Numbered from the stretch's first letter, positions 28,689-36,481 are shown. The stretch is 64,000 bases of DNA from CAZFLM01 sp964519955 (GCA_964519955.1 CAZFLM010000005.1:81099-145098), one strand, 5' to 3'. Numbers and translations: made by a program. The notes: generated from the letters alone by a model not told the origin.

Positions 28689-29195
28689 CTAGCGGCTGAA
28701 GCCCTTCGGAGCGACCATGGCGGCAAGCAGGACGTCGGCTGGGACGGTCTTGCGAGACGCGTCCCAGTCGGCGAACGCTTGGGCCGCGGACTGCACGAGA
28801 CCAAGAGCCTCCTGACGAGAGAACTGCACCGACAGGTCGTAGTCGGCACGGTGTCGAGCTTCCTGCAGCTCCACAAACGCGCGTGCCACATCCAGCAACT
28901 GCTGAGGCACCGTTGCGCCGCCCAATGCCACTCTCAGCTTGCTCTGGGCGCCTCTTGCGAGGTCCTTGCACGCATCCGCCATCGCCTTGTGCTCGAAGGA
29001 CCGGGAGAGGGCCACTCTGGCTGGCTCGCGCCCCGCGCCACTCAGCAGCCGGGCAGCACCACTGGCGGCGAGTAGATGGAACAAGGCATAGTATGCAGAC
29101 GAGACGGCCCGACGCAGGTTGGCCTGTCGGGGTCGCCTGCGGTCGTGCCGCGCCAGCAGCTCGGCTTGGTGCAGCAGGTCACCAGGATAGTCCAC
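28689..29195 (-). CDS. HEPN domain protein
   Basis: A 168-residue helical protein with HEPN features: AVSSAYYALFHLLAASGA near residues 29-46 and the C-terminal ARHRADYD motif at 113-120, which follows the R-X4-6-H type RNase/AMPylation-target signature of these toxins. HEPN proteins usually pair with a nucleotidyltransferase or small antitoxin. The GTG start at 29195 has GGAGG upstream. A small upstream gene ends five bases before it, so the two form one operon with the leaderless promoter described nearby. Whether it is toxic is an inference. Confidence 0.78.
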   Translation of the reverse strand: MDYPGDLLHQAELLARHDRRRPRQANLRRAVSSAYYALFHLLAASGAARLLSGAGREPARVALSRSFEHKAMADACKDLARGAQSKLRVALGGATVPQQLLDVARAFVELQEARHRADYDLSVQFSRQEALGLVQSAAQAFADWDASRKTVPADVLLAAMVAPKGFSR

Positions 29196-29199
29196 GAAC

Positions 29200-29460
29200 C
29201 TAGACCTCCGAGGTGGAGCGGAACCTGACGTACACCCACGGATCGGCGGCAAGGCCGAGGCCCGTCACGGTATCCCACACTGCGTGCCAGACGCCCTGGC
29301 GCACCTGCTGCGTCAGATCGGCGTCGTCGAGCACTGCCCAGACCCAGACGGCCTCTTGGCCCATGTGGTCTGTGCCCTCCTCGATCTGCCAATCGCGCAC
29401 CGGCGCCGGGAGGCTCTTCTGCAGCCCGGTCAGGGCTGCTTTGACCTGTTCAGTGTACAT
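29200..29460 (-). CDS. Small partner protein of the HEPN gene
   Basis: An 86-residue protein (EQVKAALTGLQKSLPAPVRDW at its start, WVYVRFRSTSE at its end). The alternation of acidic and hydrophobic residues and the VWVWAVLDDADL strand hint at a shrunken nucleotidyltransferase (MNT-like) fold, but the catalytic GS and D-X-D residues are missing. Its ATG lies six bases after a perfect TATAAT promoter element, so the mRNA is probably leaderless. It sits directly in front of the HEPN gene, as an antitoxin would. Identity is uncertain. Confidence 0.65.
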   Translation of the reverse strand: MYTEQVKAALTGLQKSLPAPVRDWQIEEGTDHMGQEAVWVWAVLDDADLTQQVRQGVWHAVWDTVTGLGLAADPWVYVRFRSTSEV

Positions 29461-29466
29461 GGTGCC

Positions 29467-29495
29467 ATTATACCAGCGCGCACCACAGGCAGCAA
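29467..29495 (-). promoter_or_regulatory. Sigma-70-like promoter, TTGCTG-17-TATAAT, giving a leaderless mRNA
   Basis: On the minus strand TTGCTG (29490-29495) and TATAAT (29467-29472) are separated by exactly 17 bases, and a TGG precedes the -10. The predicted start site coincides with the A of the ATG at 29460. No ribosome site fits between them, so this looks like a leaderless transcript. Confidence 0.75.
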
Positions 29496-29574
29496 GGTCC
29501 ACCAGTGGGAGCCCCACCCCCGCCCCGCCCTCGTACGGTAGGGTAACGACCCGACGACGACGGGAGGAGCACGC

Positions 29575-30555
29575 ATGAACTACCGGGAACTCGGCACGAC
29601 CGGCGTGAAGGTCTCCGAGATCAGCTTCGGGTGTTGGACGATGGGCGGCCTGAACTGGGTGAACGGATCGCCCAATGGCTGGGCCAACGTGGACGAGGAC
29701 GAGATCGCGGCGGGCATCAAGCTGGCCGTTGACGCCGGGGTGAACCACTTCGACAACGCGGATGTGTACGGCAACGGGCGCGCGGAGCGGATGCTGGCCC
29801 GCGTGCTGAAGCGCCTGGGGCTGAAGTCGACCGACTTCGTAATCGCCACCAAGATCGGCCACTTCCCCGGCACCGCGGCGCACGCCTACGAGCCTGCCCA
29901 CATCCGCCACCAGTGCGAGCAGTCGCTCATCAACCTGGAGCGCGACACCATCGACCTCTACTACTTCCACCACGGAGACTTCGGCGAGAACGCGAAGTAC
30001 CTGCCCGAGGCCGCCGCGACGATGGACGCGCTGGTACAGGAAGGCAAGGTGCGCATCAAGGGGCAGTCGGCCTACTCCGCCGACGACTTCGAGCGCGCGG
30101 TTCCGGTCGTGAAGCCGCAGGTGCTGCAGAGCTGGGCGCACGCGCTCGACGACCAGTTCGTGCGACCCGGGTCGCGCGTGGCGACGCTGATGGAGCAGTA
30201 CCAGCTCACGTTCGTGGCGTTCAGCCCGCTGGCCCAGGCGCGCCTGCTCGACAAGTACGACCCGGCGAACCCGCCGCAGTTCGAGCCCGGCGACCACCGG
30301 CGCGGGAGCGGCGCCTTCAGCGCGGAGGAGATCGCGCGCCTGAAGCCGAGGCTGCAGAAGCTGAAGGACCGCTTCGGCGCCACTACCGAGGACCTGGCAG
30401 CCGTCGCGCTGAACTACGTGCTCGCCGAACCCCGCGTCGCTTGCGTCATTCCCGGCTTCCGGAACGAGCGCCAGGCGAGGTGCAACGTGGCCGCGGCGGG
30501 GAGATACCTGTCGGACGACGACGTGGCGTTTGTGCGCGAGGCGCTGGCCGGCTAG
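29575..30555 (+). CDS. Aldo/keto reductase
   Basis: A 326-residue NADPH-dependent oxidoreductase of the aldo/keto reductase superfamily. The catalytic tetrad can be seen: Asp60 in HFDNADVYGNG, Tyr65 in the same segment, Lys93 in ATKIGH, and a His in YYFHHGDF (131-132). Later regions (QLTFVAFSPLAQ) and the C-terminal VAFVREALAG fit too. It reduces carbonyls of sugars or other substrates; the exact one is unclear. The ATG follows GGAGGAGC. A 3' fragment of a second copy lies at about 31.9 kb. Confidence 0.9.
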   Translation: MNYRELGTTGVKVSEISFGCWTMGGLNWVNGSPNGWANVDEDEIAAGIKLAVDAGVNHFDNADVYGNGRAERMLARVLKRLGLKSTDFVIATKIGHFPGTAAHAYEPAHIRHQCEQSLINLERDTIDLYYFHHGDFGENAKYLPEAAATMDALVQEGKVRIKGQSAYSADDFERAVPVVKPQVLQSWAHALDDQFVRPGSRVATLMEQYQLTFVAFSPLAQARLLDKYDPANPPQFEPGDHRRGSGAFSAEEIARLKPRLQKLKDRFGATTEDLAAVALNYVLAEPRVACVIPGFRNERQARCNVAAAGRYLSDDDVAFVREALAG

Positions 30556-30574
30556 GCGCCGATCACCCCAGCGA

Positions 30575-30609
30575 CACCGAGGGCCGCCCCAGCGGGGCGG
30601 CCCTCGGTG
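30575..30609. terminator. Bidirectional hairpin terminator
   Basis: A perfect 16-bp stem CACCGAGGGCCGCCCC (30575-30590) pairs with its reverse complement at 30594-30609 around the loop AGC. It lies between the convergent ends of the aldo/keto reductase and pseudopilin genes, so it can end both transcripts. Confidence 0.9.
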
Positions 30610-30633
30610 CTCGTAACGGACAGCAGACCTCGA

Positions 30634-31371
30634 CTACAGCTTCTTGGTCGCGTTCGGGTTGACGATCGGGTTCTGGCCGCTCGGCACACCGTTCGGGGAC
30701 GGGCTGGTGATCTGCGTAACGCCCATGAACTTGGCGTGGCCGTCGGCGAAGCCGATGTTCGAGCCCTCGTGCCGGGGCTTGTTATCCTCTGCCAGCGAAA
30801 TGCGGGCGAGGTAGCTCAGCGGATAGGCCGTGCCGTTGCCCGTGTACCCAGCATCCCAGTCGTTGAAGATGCCGGCGAAGCGGCAGTCCGCAAACAGCGC
30901 GATGTCCGCAACGCCGAACTGGCCGTTGCTGAGCGTAGCGAGCTTGGTCAACCCGTTGCCCGAGTTATACATGTACTCGTTGTACGCGTAGCTCACGCTG
31001 ACCCGGTTGTTCGATGGGCCTGCCCACTGATCCCTGGCGCTCGGGCAAGTGAAGACGTTGTAGTTCTTGATATACGGCTGGAACAGCGGCCAGATGTAGC
31101 ACCAACCCCAGTCGTTCCAGAGCGGCGAGTTCCAGAGGCCGTTCGGGTAGTCGGCGAACCGGACGGCTGCCAGGGTCTCGTCGTAGTCCTGGGCGTACAT
31201 CATCATCGCGGTGCCGATCTGCTTGACGTTGTTCAAGCAGCTCGTCTTGCGCGCTTGCTCCCTCGCCCTGGCGAACACCGGGAACAGGATCGCCGCCAAA
31301 ATGGCTATGATGGCGATCACGACTAGCAGTTCGATGAGCGTGAAGCCGCTCGTACGTCTCCAACCTTGCAC
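30634..31371 (-). CDS. Type IV pseudopilin-like protein (module 1)
   Basis: A 245-residue protein with a prepilin leader: a short basic start, then GFTLIELLVVIAIIAILAA (cleaved after the Gly by prepilin peptidase) and the transmembrane helix. After it comes AQDYDE and near the C-terminus the H-rich FADGHAKFM signature of DUF1559/SBP_bac_10-type pseudopilins. It is a minor pilin of a type IV or type II secretion-like system. GTG at 31371 has AAGGAG upstream. A degraded GntR-type regulator remnant lies upstream, as an intact one does for module 2. Confidence 0.92.
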   Translation of the reverse strand: MQGWRRTSGFTLIELLVVIAIIAILAAILFPVFARAREQARKTSCLNNVKQIGTAMMMYAQDYDETLAAVRFADYPNGLWNSPLWNDWGWCYIWPLFQPYIKNYNVFTCPSARDQWAGPSNNRVSVSYAYNEYMYNSGNGLTKLATLSNGQFGVADIALFADCRFAGIFNDWDAGYTGNGTAYPLSYLARISLAEDNKPRHEGSNIGFADGHAKFMGVTQITSPSPNGVPSGQNPIVNPNATKKL

Positions 31372-31409
31372 TGTTTCTGCTCCTTTGCGGCGCTATCTGC
31401 GCCCCTGCT

Positions 31410-31740
31410 TGGCACATCCGCAGTATGGGATCCACCATCGCCGCACGACTCGGGCAGCCTGCGCCCCGATGCTCGATCCGGGGCGGCATCCCGATCCTCC
31501 TGGTTGACCGGTTCGCTTGCAGGTCTCCCGCGAGTCTGTTCGTCGATCGTCTCGACGCTCGACCACCCGGCACAACCGGGGGCCAGACCGTCATCAGCCC
31601 CGCCCGCCCCTGAGGAGGGGCTCGGGCTGGGTCGCTGGCGTGCGCTGCGATGCCGGTCGCGCTGCACACCCGGTGCAGGACCAACTCGCTACACACACAC
31701 ATGAACTACCGCATCGGCGGTTAGGATTCGGTGAGGCCCT
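31410..31740 (-). pseudogene. Remnant of a GntR/LacI-type regulator gene
   Basis: The sequence runs collinear with the 3' half of the intact GntR gene at 33.5-34.7 kb. CGATCGTCTCGACGCTC at about 31541 matches CAATCGTCTCAACGCTC, and CCGCATCGGCGGTTAGGAT near 31708 matches CCGCATCGGCCGTTAGGAT near 33833, with nearly equal spacing (about 160 bases). The minus-strand frame still reads VETIDE, matching VETIEE of the intact protein. The frame is broken elsewhere. Confidence 0.65.
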
Positions 31741-31923
31741 GGCGGCGACTCGAAAGCCCGCTGCACCCGGCCTTGCGTTCGATCAGGTTCGCCCGCGCCC
31801 GCGCGCCCCCGGCCGCCTCCGCGGGGCACGACTGCCGAGCCCAGCCCGAGTTGCGCCAAGGCGTACCGGAGACCCGCTCGGCGGTCGCAAGGCGTCGGGC
31901 CGGCACTGGGGCGGCCGCGCGAC

Positions 31924-31989
31924 GTGACGGCGGCGGAGCCCTACCCTTCGGACGACGACGTGGCGTTCGTGCGGGAGGCGCTGGAGTAG
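31924..31989 (+). pseudogene. 3' fragment of an aldo/keto reductase gene
   Basis: The segment ending in TAG at 31987-31989 translates to SDDDVAFVREALE and closely matches the 3' end of the intact reductase gene at 30.5 kb (SDDDVAFVREALAG). The nucleotide identity extends about 60 bases upstream. No 5' part of the gene is present, so it is a relic of a duplication or deletion. Confidence 0.7.
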
Positions 31990-32066
31990 TAGAGGCTGGA
32001 CAAGAGGAGCGCGAAAGCCGCCGGCCTTCGCCCACACCGCAGCGACGACCGGCTGACTCCGTGAGG

Positions 32067-32315
32067 CTACTTCGCGGGCGCGGCGGCCTTCTTGGCCTGT
32101 TCCGCCTGTTTGGCCTTCCTGGCGAGCCTCTCCTGAAGGGCCGCCGGCTTCCGCGTCGGATCGTATCCCGGCGGCGGCTCCACACGGTGCGTCTCGAAGT
32201 TGGCGCTGGCGGGCTTGCCGGCTGTGCGCTCAGACTCCGTCAACTTCGGCCCGCATCCACAGGCCGCCATCGCGACCAGCGCGGCGAACAGCCAGCGCAG
32301 GCGTACAGCCCTCAT
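32067..32315 (-). CDS. Small lipoprotein
   Basis: An 82-residue protein with a basic start (MRAVRLRW), hydrophobic core and the lipobox-like AACGC, which would make Cys the lipid anchor, followed by GPKLTESERTAG and an Ala/Lys-rich tail. It resembles the next gene upstream (CGCGPKPTDAEK) and so is probably a paralogue. Small lipoproteins of this kind often accompany DUF1559-type pseudopilins. Function unknown; location is probably the periplasmic face of a membrane. Confidence 0.75.
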   Translation of the reverse strand: MRAVRLRWLFAALVAMAACGCGPKLTESERTAGKPASANFETHRVEPPPGYDPTRKPAALQERLARKAKQAEQAKKAAAPAK

Positions 32316-32377
32316 TAGCTACTCCTCGCAGACAATGCTGTCCACGCCCAATGTGCCTCGCCCCAACTAGAGGCGCC

Positions 32378-32407
32378 CCTGGGCCCCACGTAGGCGCGGG
32401 GCCCAGG
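32378..32407 (-). terminator. Hairpin between the two small lipoprotein genes
   Basis: CCTGGGCCCC (32378-32387) pairs with GGGGCCCAGG (32398-32407) around a 10-base loop. It lies 25 bases after the stop of the upstream lipoprotein gene and may terminate or attenuate the pilin-lipoprotein transcript. Confidence 0.6.
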
Positions 32408-32431
32408 CGTCCATTGAAGCCAGAGGGCGGG

Positions 32432-32632
32432 CTACCGGCCGGAACCGGCAGGCGCGCCTGGCGGCGGTGTGCTCCCGATCGCACCCGCGGGCGGGGGTGT
32501 ATAGCCCCGCGGGTTCTTGGCGCTCTCGGGTGGCGGCGTGTTCTTCTCAGCGTCGGTCGGCTTCGGGCCGCATCCGCACAGGGACGCCAGCGCGAAGACC
32601 AACACACAGGGAACCAGGATCAGTCGGCGCAT
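32432..32632 (-). CDS. Small proline-rich lipoprotein
   Basis: A 66-residue protein with a lipoprotein leader (MRRLILVPCVLVFALASLCGC; the Cys after LCG is the likely lipid anchor) and a Pro-rich tail with TPPPESAK and TPPPGAPAGSG. The ATG at 32632 has AAGGAG upstream. It follows the module 2 pseudopilin gene in the same direction, separated by a GC hairpin, in the arrangement seen again in module 3. Function unknown. Confidence 0.8.
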   Translation of the reverse strand: MRRLILVPCVLVFALASLCGCGPKPTDAEKNTPPPESAKNPRGYTPPPAGAIGSTPPPGAPAGSGR

Positions 32633-32655
32633 GCTGCTCTCCTTCACGCGAGGCG

Positions 32656-32683
32656 CCGGGGCAGGCGAATCCGCCCGCCCCGG
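32656..32683 (-). terminator. Hairpin between pseudopilin 2 and its lipoprotein gene
   Basis: CCGGGGCAGGCG and CGCCCGCCCCGG pair with one mismatch around AATC. The same position in module 3 holds a similar hairpin with a GGCGA/TCGCC stem. It probably attenuates or protects the transcript. Confidence 0.6.
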
Positions 32684-32734
32684 TCGCACTGCCTCCTGAC
32701 GAAGATGCGCCAGGAGGTCACACAGGCAATCCGA

Positions 32735-33493
32735 CTACGGCAGGCGGGCGCCCGGATAGACGATCGGCCGCTGGCGGTTGTCCGACCACCCCGATGGCAT
32801 GCGGTAGCTGCGGATCGCGTCCTTGGCCATGAACTTCGAGTGCCCGTCGGCGTACGAGAGGTTGGTGCCCTCATGGTTGGGCTGCCACGGGTTCCAGGTG
32901 TGGTAGCGGATGCGGTTCAGGCCGTCCATGGTGCCGTCGGGCAACGTCGGTCCGCCGCCCTCCCAGTCCATGTAGATGCCACTCGAGAAGCACTCGCTCA
33001 GCATCGACACGTTGGCAACGCCCTCTGGCGCGTTCGAGAGCGCGGCGAGCTTGGTGTAGTTGTTTCGGTTGTTGTACAGATACTCGCTGTAGCAGTACGA
33101 CAGGCCGTTTGCCCCGCTCCACCGATCGACTTCGGTCGCGCTGGGGCACTGCATGATCTGCCGGCTCTTGAGGTAGGGCTGCACGGCATGCGTAAACACG
33201 CCGGTCCAGTCAACCGAGCCCGGCCACGCATCCCACGGGAAGATGCAGTTCACGCCGTAGGTGCACCCGTCATACTGGAAAGGCATGCCCGGCAGGGCCT
33301 CGTCGTAGTCCTGGGCGTACATCATGAAGCCCAGTCCCAACTGCTTGAGGTTGGACAGACAGCTCGTCTTTCGGGCTTGCTCCCGGGCCTTGGCGAACAC
33401 GGGGAACAGGATGGCCGCGAGAATGGCAATAATGGCGATAACTACGAGCAGCTCGATCAGGGTGAAGCCCCGATCACGTCTCCCACGCAACAT
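32735..33493 (-). CDS. Type IV pseudopilin-like protein (module 2)
   Basis: A 252-residue protein with the prepilin leader RDRGFTLIELLVVIAIIAIL, then AREQARKTSCLSNLKQLG and YAQDYDE. The C-terminal HEGTNLSYADGHSKFM signature of the DUF1559-type family follows. The ATG at 33493 has AAGGAG upstream. It is cleaved at Gly-Phe by prepilin peptidase and would sit in a pilus-like or secretion structure. The GntR gene ends 49 bases upstream in the same direction, so the two are probably co-transcribed. Confidence 0.93.
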   Translation of the reverse strand: MLRGRRDRGFTLIELLVVIAIIAILAAILFPVFAKAREQARKTSCLSNLKQLGLGFMMYAQDYDEALPGMPFQYDGCTYGVNCIFPWDAWPGSVDWTGVFTHAVQPYLKSRQIMQCPSATEVDRWSGANGLSYCYSEYLYNNRNNYTKLAALSNAPEGVANVSMLSECFSSGIYMDWEGGGPTLPDGTMDGLNRIRYHTWNPWQPNHEGTNLSYADGHSKFMAKDAIRSYRMPSGWSDNRQRPIVYPGARLP

Positions 33494-33542
33494 TGCATCG
33501 CTCCTTGATGGCGTGTCCGGTGTGGACCGGACCGGTCGAGTG

Positions 33543-34685
33543 TCACGGGTCTCCCCGTGAACATCCGTTCGCTGGCACGCATCGCCCCACCAACTCAATA
33601 CGGGGCGGCAACTCAATGCGCCGGTGCACCTGGCCTTTCTGCGTCTCGCCGCTAAGCTCCTCCTCAATCGTCTCAACGCTCAGCCGTCCGATCTCGTCGA
33701 ATGGCTGTACCACCTTGATGACTGCGGGTGCGTCGGTATTGTTCAGAACAGGTTCGTCGAAGCAAGCAAGCAGGTAATAGTCCGATCGCAGGCTCAGGGC
33801 CTGCCCGGCACGCACCACCCCACTCAGGATTACCGCATCGGCCGTTAGGATACCGTGAGGCTCGCAAACCGCCCTGATCGACCTCAGCGCCAGGCCGCAA
33901 GCGCTGTCGGGATCGCCCGCCGGCTCCATCGCCCCGTCGTCCAGCGTCACGACATCCGGCGCCAAGGCCGCGCGCGCCATCGCATCCAGATAGCCGGCGC
34001 GCCGATCGACCAGGGCCGAGTTGCACACGGGCCCGGTTAGGTACGACACCGAGCGCGCGCCGGCCTCAAGGAGACGGGTCGTTGCCTCGTACGCGCCGCG
34101 GCGATTGTCTGTCGAGATCGTGGTGCAGTCGACGTCGTCGGCGCGCGTATCGATCATCACTAGCGGAAGCCCGGCAGCCTGGATACCGCACAGGCAGTCG
34201 ATGTTGGCGCTCCCGCCCATGTAGTTCACGATCGCTGCATCGATGCTGCGCTGCGGGATCTGGCGCAGGTTCTCGCGCTCGATCAGCGGATCGTTGTTGC
34301 TCAGGTACAGCATGATGCTCATCCCGCGGCGACGGCACTCGGCCTCGATGGCCTGCGTCAGGCTGGGGATGACTTCCATGCCGGCTCGCAGCGGCGAGTT
34401 CGGGCTCACGAACAGGTACGGCATGACGACGGCGACCGTCTTGTGACGCACCGGGCGCTCGCAGACGAAGGTGCCCTTGCCATGCGCACGCGTCACAAGC
34501 CCCTCGGCCGCCAGCGACGTGACTGCCTCCCGCACCGTGCTGCGGCTGACGCCGAACCGCTCCACCAGCGCTGGCTCGGACGGAATCTGCTCGCCAACGC
34601 GCAGGTCGCCACGCACGATCGCGCCCCGCAGGGCGTCCTTGACACGCTCGCTCTTAAGCTCGGGGCCGGCAACCGGGCGGATCAC
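33543..34685 (-). CDS. GntR-family regulator with LacI-type sugar-binding domain
   Basis: A 380-residue regulator. The N-terminal winged helix (residues 10-75) has SEPALVERFGVSRSTVREAVTSLAAEGLV, then a hinge with GKGTFV. From about residue 84 a periplasmic-binding-protein-like domain (TVAVVMPYLF onward) resembles AraR-type repressors. It probably responds to a sugar-like ligand. A good sigma-70 promoter (TTGACA-17-TACAAT) and two palindromes lie upstream, so it is probably autoregulated. The pseudopilin gene follows directly. Confidence 0.92.
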   Translation of the reverse strand: MIRPVAGPELKSERVKDALRGAIVRGDLRVGEQIPSEPALVERFGVSRSTVREAVTSLAAEGLVTRAHGKGTFVCERPVRHKTVAVVMPYLFVSPNSPLRAGMEVIPSLTQAIEAECRRRGMSIMLYLSNNDPLIERENLRQIPQRSIDAAIVNYMGGSANIDCLCGIQAAGLPLVMIDTRADDVDCTTISTDNRRGAYEATTRLLEAGARSVSYLTGPVCNSALVDRRAGYLDAMARAALAPDVVTLDDGAMEPAGDPDSACGLALRSIRAVCEPHGILTADAVILSGVVRAGQALSLRSDYYLLACFDEPVLNNTDAPAVIKVVQPFDEIGRLSVETIEEELSGETQKGQVHRRIELPPRIELVGRCVPANGCSRGDP

Positions 34686-34770
34686 GGGTGACGCTCTCTA
34701 TGCACGCAGGACTAGGCACCCGGTTCGCCGGTGGGGCGCCGCTCCTTCCGGGGGAATGCACAGGGCATTT

Positions 34771-34815
34771 GGTGGGGTCCCACCGTGACATGCGGCACAT
34801 GTCGGATGTCTGACA
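34771..34815 (-). promoter_or_regulatory. Candidate operators overlapping the GntR gene leader
   Basis: Three palindromes lie just downstream of the promoter on the minus strand. GGTGGG-GT-CCCACC is at 34771-34784, GACATG-CGGCA-CATGTC at 34787-34803 (perfect 6-bp arms) and TGTC...GACA at 34800-34815. Their place between the -10 and the start codon fits autorepression by the GntR protein. Binding itself is not shown. Confidence 0.6.
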
Positions 34816-34819
34816 AGTC

Positions 34820-34848
34820 ATTGTATCGGGGCGTTGTGCGGGTGTCAA
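34820..34848 (-). promoter_or_regulatory. Sigma-70-like promoter of the GntR/pseudopilin 2 operon
   Basis: On the minus strand TTGACA (34843-34848) and TACAAT (34820-34825) are separated by 17 bases. It is the best promoter match seen in the 302-base gap between the GntR gene and the divergent Gfo/Idh/MocA gene; the plus-strand promoter of the latter is not obvious. Confidence 0.75.
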
Positions 34849-34987
34849 GGGTGGCAGACGCCATCTCGCAAACCGATGCCTGGTCAGAGCACTCGGCCAC
34901 AGGGATTCCGCGGCAGAAGGCGAACCTAGACCTGCGAGGCGCGGCCCACGACCGGGCGCCGGCCATCTTCGAGAGGACGAGAGCGAC

Positions 34988-36322
34988 ATGACGGTAGACA
35001 CGACGAGGGTATCGCGGCGAGAGCTGATCGGCGCGGCGGCGGCGGTGGGTGTGGGGATGGGTGCGGGCATCTTGCCCGTCCACGCCGAGCCGGCTCCGAA
35101 GAAGGGCAAGGTGGCGGCCAACGACAAGGTGGTCCTCGGCCTCATCGGGTGCGGCGGCATGGGCTCGGCCAACATGCACACGCTGATGGACAAGCCCGGC
35201 GTCGAGGTGGCCGCCCTCTGCGACGTCGACAAGAACCGGATGCCGGGCGACATCAAGGACGTGACCGAGAAGTACGGCCGCGCGCCGGAGATCTTCCACG
35301 ACTACCGCAAGATGCTGGAGCGCAAGGATATCGACGCGGTCATTGTCGGCACGCCGGACCATTGGCACGCGCTGAACCTGATCCACGCGGTCGAGGCCGG
35401 CAAGGACGCCTACTGCGAGAAGCCGATCTCGCATGACATCACCGAGGCGAAGGCGATGGCCGCGGCCGTGAAGCGCTACAAGAAGATCGTCCAGGTCGGC
35501 ACCTGGCAGCGCAGCACCGCGGAGTTCACGAACGCCATCGCCTACGTGCGCTCCGGCAAGCTCGGCAAGATCATCCTGACCCGCGCCTGGATGACTGACG
35601 GCGCCAGGGTCGGCAACGTCGCCCCGAGCGCCCCGCCGCCAAACCTCGACTACGACTTCTGGACCGGACCAGCAGCCATGATGCCGTACGCGCCGAACCA
35701 TGTGCACGGCAACTGGCGCTGGTTCATGAACTACGGCACGGGCATGACCGGCGACTGGGGCGTCCACATGATGGACATCTGCCTGCTCGGCATGAGCCAG
35801 GACACCGACCTGCCGATGCCCACCGAGGTCACCTCCTACGGCGGCAAGCTGGCGTTCCCGGAGGACGGCCGCACCGCCCCGGACACCTTCCAGACGATCA
35901 TGCGCTTCAAGGACCCGGACTGCATGCTCCACTGGCAGACGGGCCGCGACTTCCCCGGCAAGCCGAACCACGGCTCGGAGTTCGTCAGTGCCGAGGGCAA
36001 AACGGTGCGCGTGTGGCGCGGCGGCTGGCAGATCCTGGATCCGGATGGCAACCTCATCCCCAACGAGCGCGTGGAGCCCACCAACGACCACTGGCAGAAC
36101 TGGCTCGACTGTCTGAAGTCGCGCGAACAGCCCCGATCGAACCTCGCATCCATGGCCCAGACCACCATCGTCTGCCACCTGGCCAACGTGTCGATGCTGG
36201 CGGGCGAGACCGTGCACTGGAGCAAGGAGAAGATGGACATCGTGGGCAGGGCGGGCAAGAACACCCAGTCCTACTACCGCGAGTACCGCAAGCCCTGGAA
36301 GTTGCCTATCTACAAGGGGTAG
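34988..36322 (+). CDS. Gfo/Idh/MocA-family oxidoreductase with Tat signal (copy 1)
   Basis: A 444-residue protein with a twin-arginine leader (VSRRELIGAAAAVGVGMGAG, ending VHAEPA), then a Rossmann fold (GLIGCGGMGSANM), the conserved EKP with catalytic-site Lys (CEKPISHDI) and the C-terminal family domain. Such exported oxidoreductases oxidise sugars, inositols or glycosides, often to 3-keto products. It may keep NAD(P) bound while folding before Tat export. Promoter direction is divergent from the GntR gene, which might control it. The ligand is unknown. Confidence 0.93.
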   Translation: MTVDTTRVSRRELIGAAAAVGVGMGAGILPVHAEPAPKKGKVAANDKVVLGLIGCGGMGSANMHTLMDKPGVEVAALCDVDKNRMPGDIKDVTEKYGRAPEIFHDYRKMLERKDIDAVIVGTPDHWHALNLIHAVEAGKDAYCEKPISHDITEAKAMAAAVKRYKKIVQVGTWQRSTAEFTNAIAYVRSGKLGKIILTRAWMTDGARVGNVAPSAPPPNLDYDFWTGPAAMMPYAPNHVHGNWRWFMNYGTGMTGDWGVHMMDICLLGMSQDTDLPMPTEVTSYGGKLAFPEDGRTAPDTFQTIMRFKDPDCMLHWQTGRDFPGKPNHGSEFVSAEGKTVRVWRGGWQILDPDGNLIPNERVEPTNDHWQNWLDCLKSREQPRSNLASMAQTTIVCHLANVSMLAGETVHWSKEKMDIVGRAGKNTQSYYREYRKPWKLPIYKG

Positions 36323-36362
36323 GCACCGACGGCCATGGACACCGGTGATGTGCGAGCGCCGC

Positions 36363-36389
36363 GGTGGGATGGGCCTCCGCGCCCGTCCG
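36363..36389 (+). repeat. 27-bp dispersed repeat, copy A
   Basis: GGTGGGATGGGCCTCCGCGC with the next seven bases recurs with one mismatch at 60373-60399. Both copies sit a few dozen bases after the stop of a plus-strand gene. Confidence 0.7.
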
Positions 36390-36422
36390 CTGGGACCGAT
36401 CGATCGACCTCGCCGCTGTGCA

Positions 36423-36456
36423 CAGGGCCTCCGTCCCGTCTGGGAGGGAGGCCCTG
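36423..36456. terminator. Hairpin terminator after the Gfo/Idh/MocA gene
   Basis: CAGGGCCTCC pairs with GGAGGCCCTG, with an inner TCCC/GGGA extension. A T-containing stretch (CTCTTTGTG) follows. It separates the converging Gfo/Idh/MocA and SPFH genes. Confidence 0.75.
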
Positions 36457-36481
36457 CTCTTTGTGCCGATGGCGACGCATC

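Larger units (their letters stand above)
31372..32066. other. Long intergenic stretch made of decayed gene remnants
   Basis: Between the first pseudopilin and the small lipoprotein genes there is no convincing intact gene. Two remnants can be recognised in it: the C-terminal part of a GntR/LacI-type regulator on the minus strand (about 31410-31740) and the last codons of an aldo/keto reductase on the plus strand (about 31924-31989). The middle part, about 31741-31923, is GC-rich sequence with no recognised homology. Confidence 0.6.
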
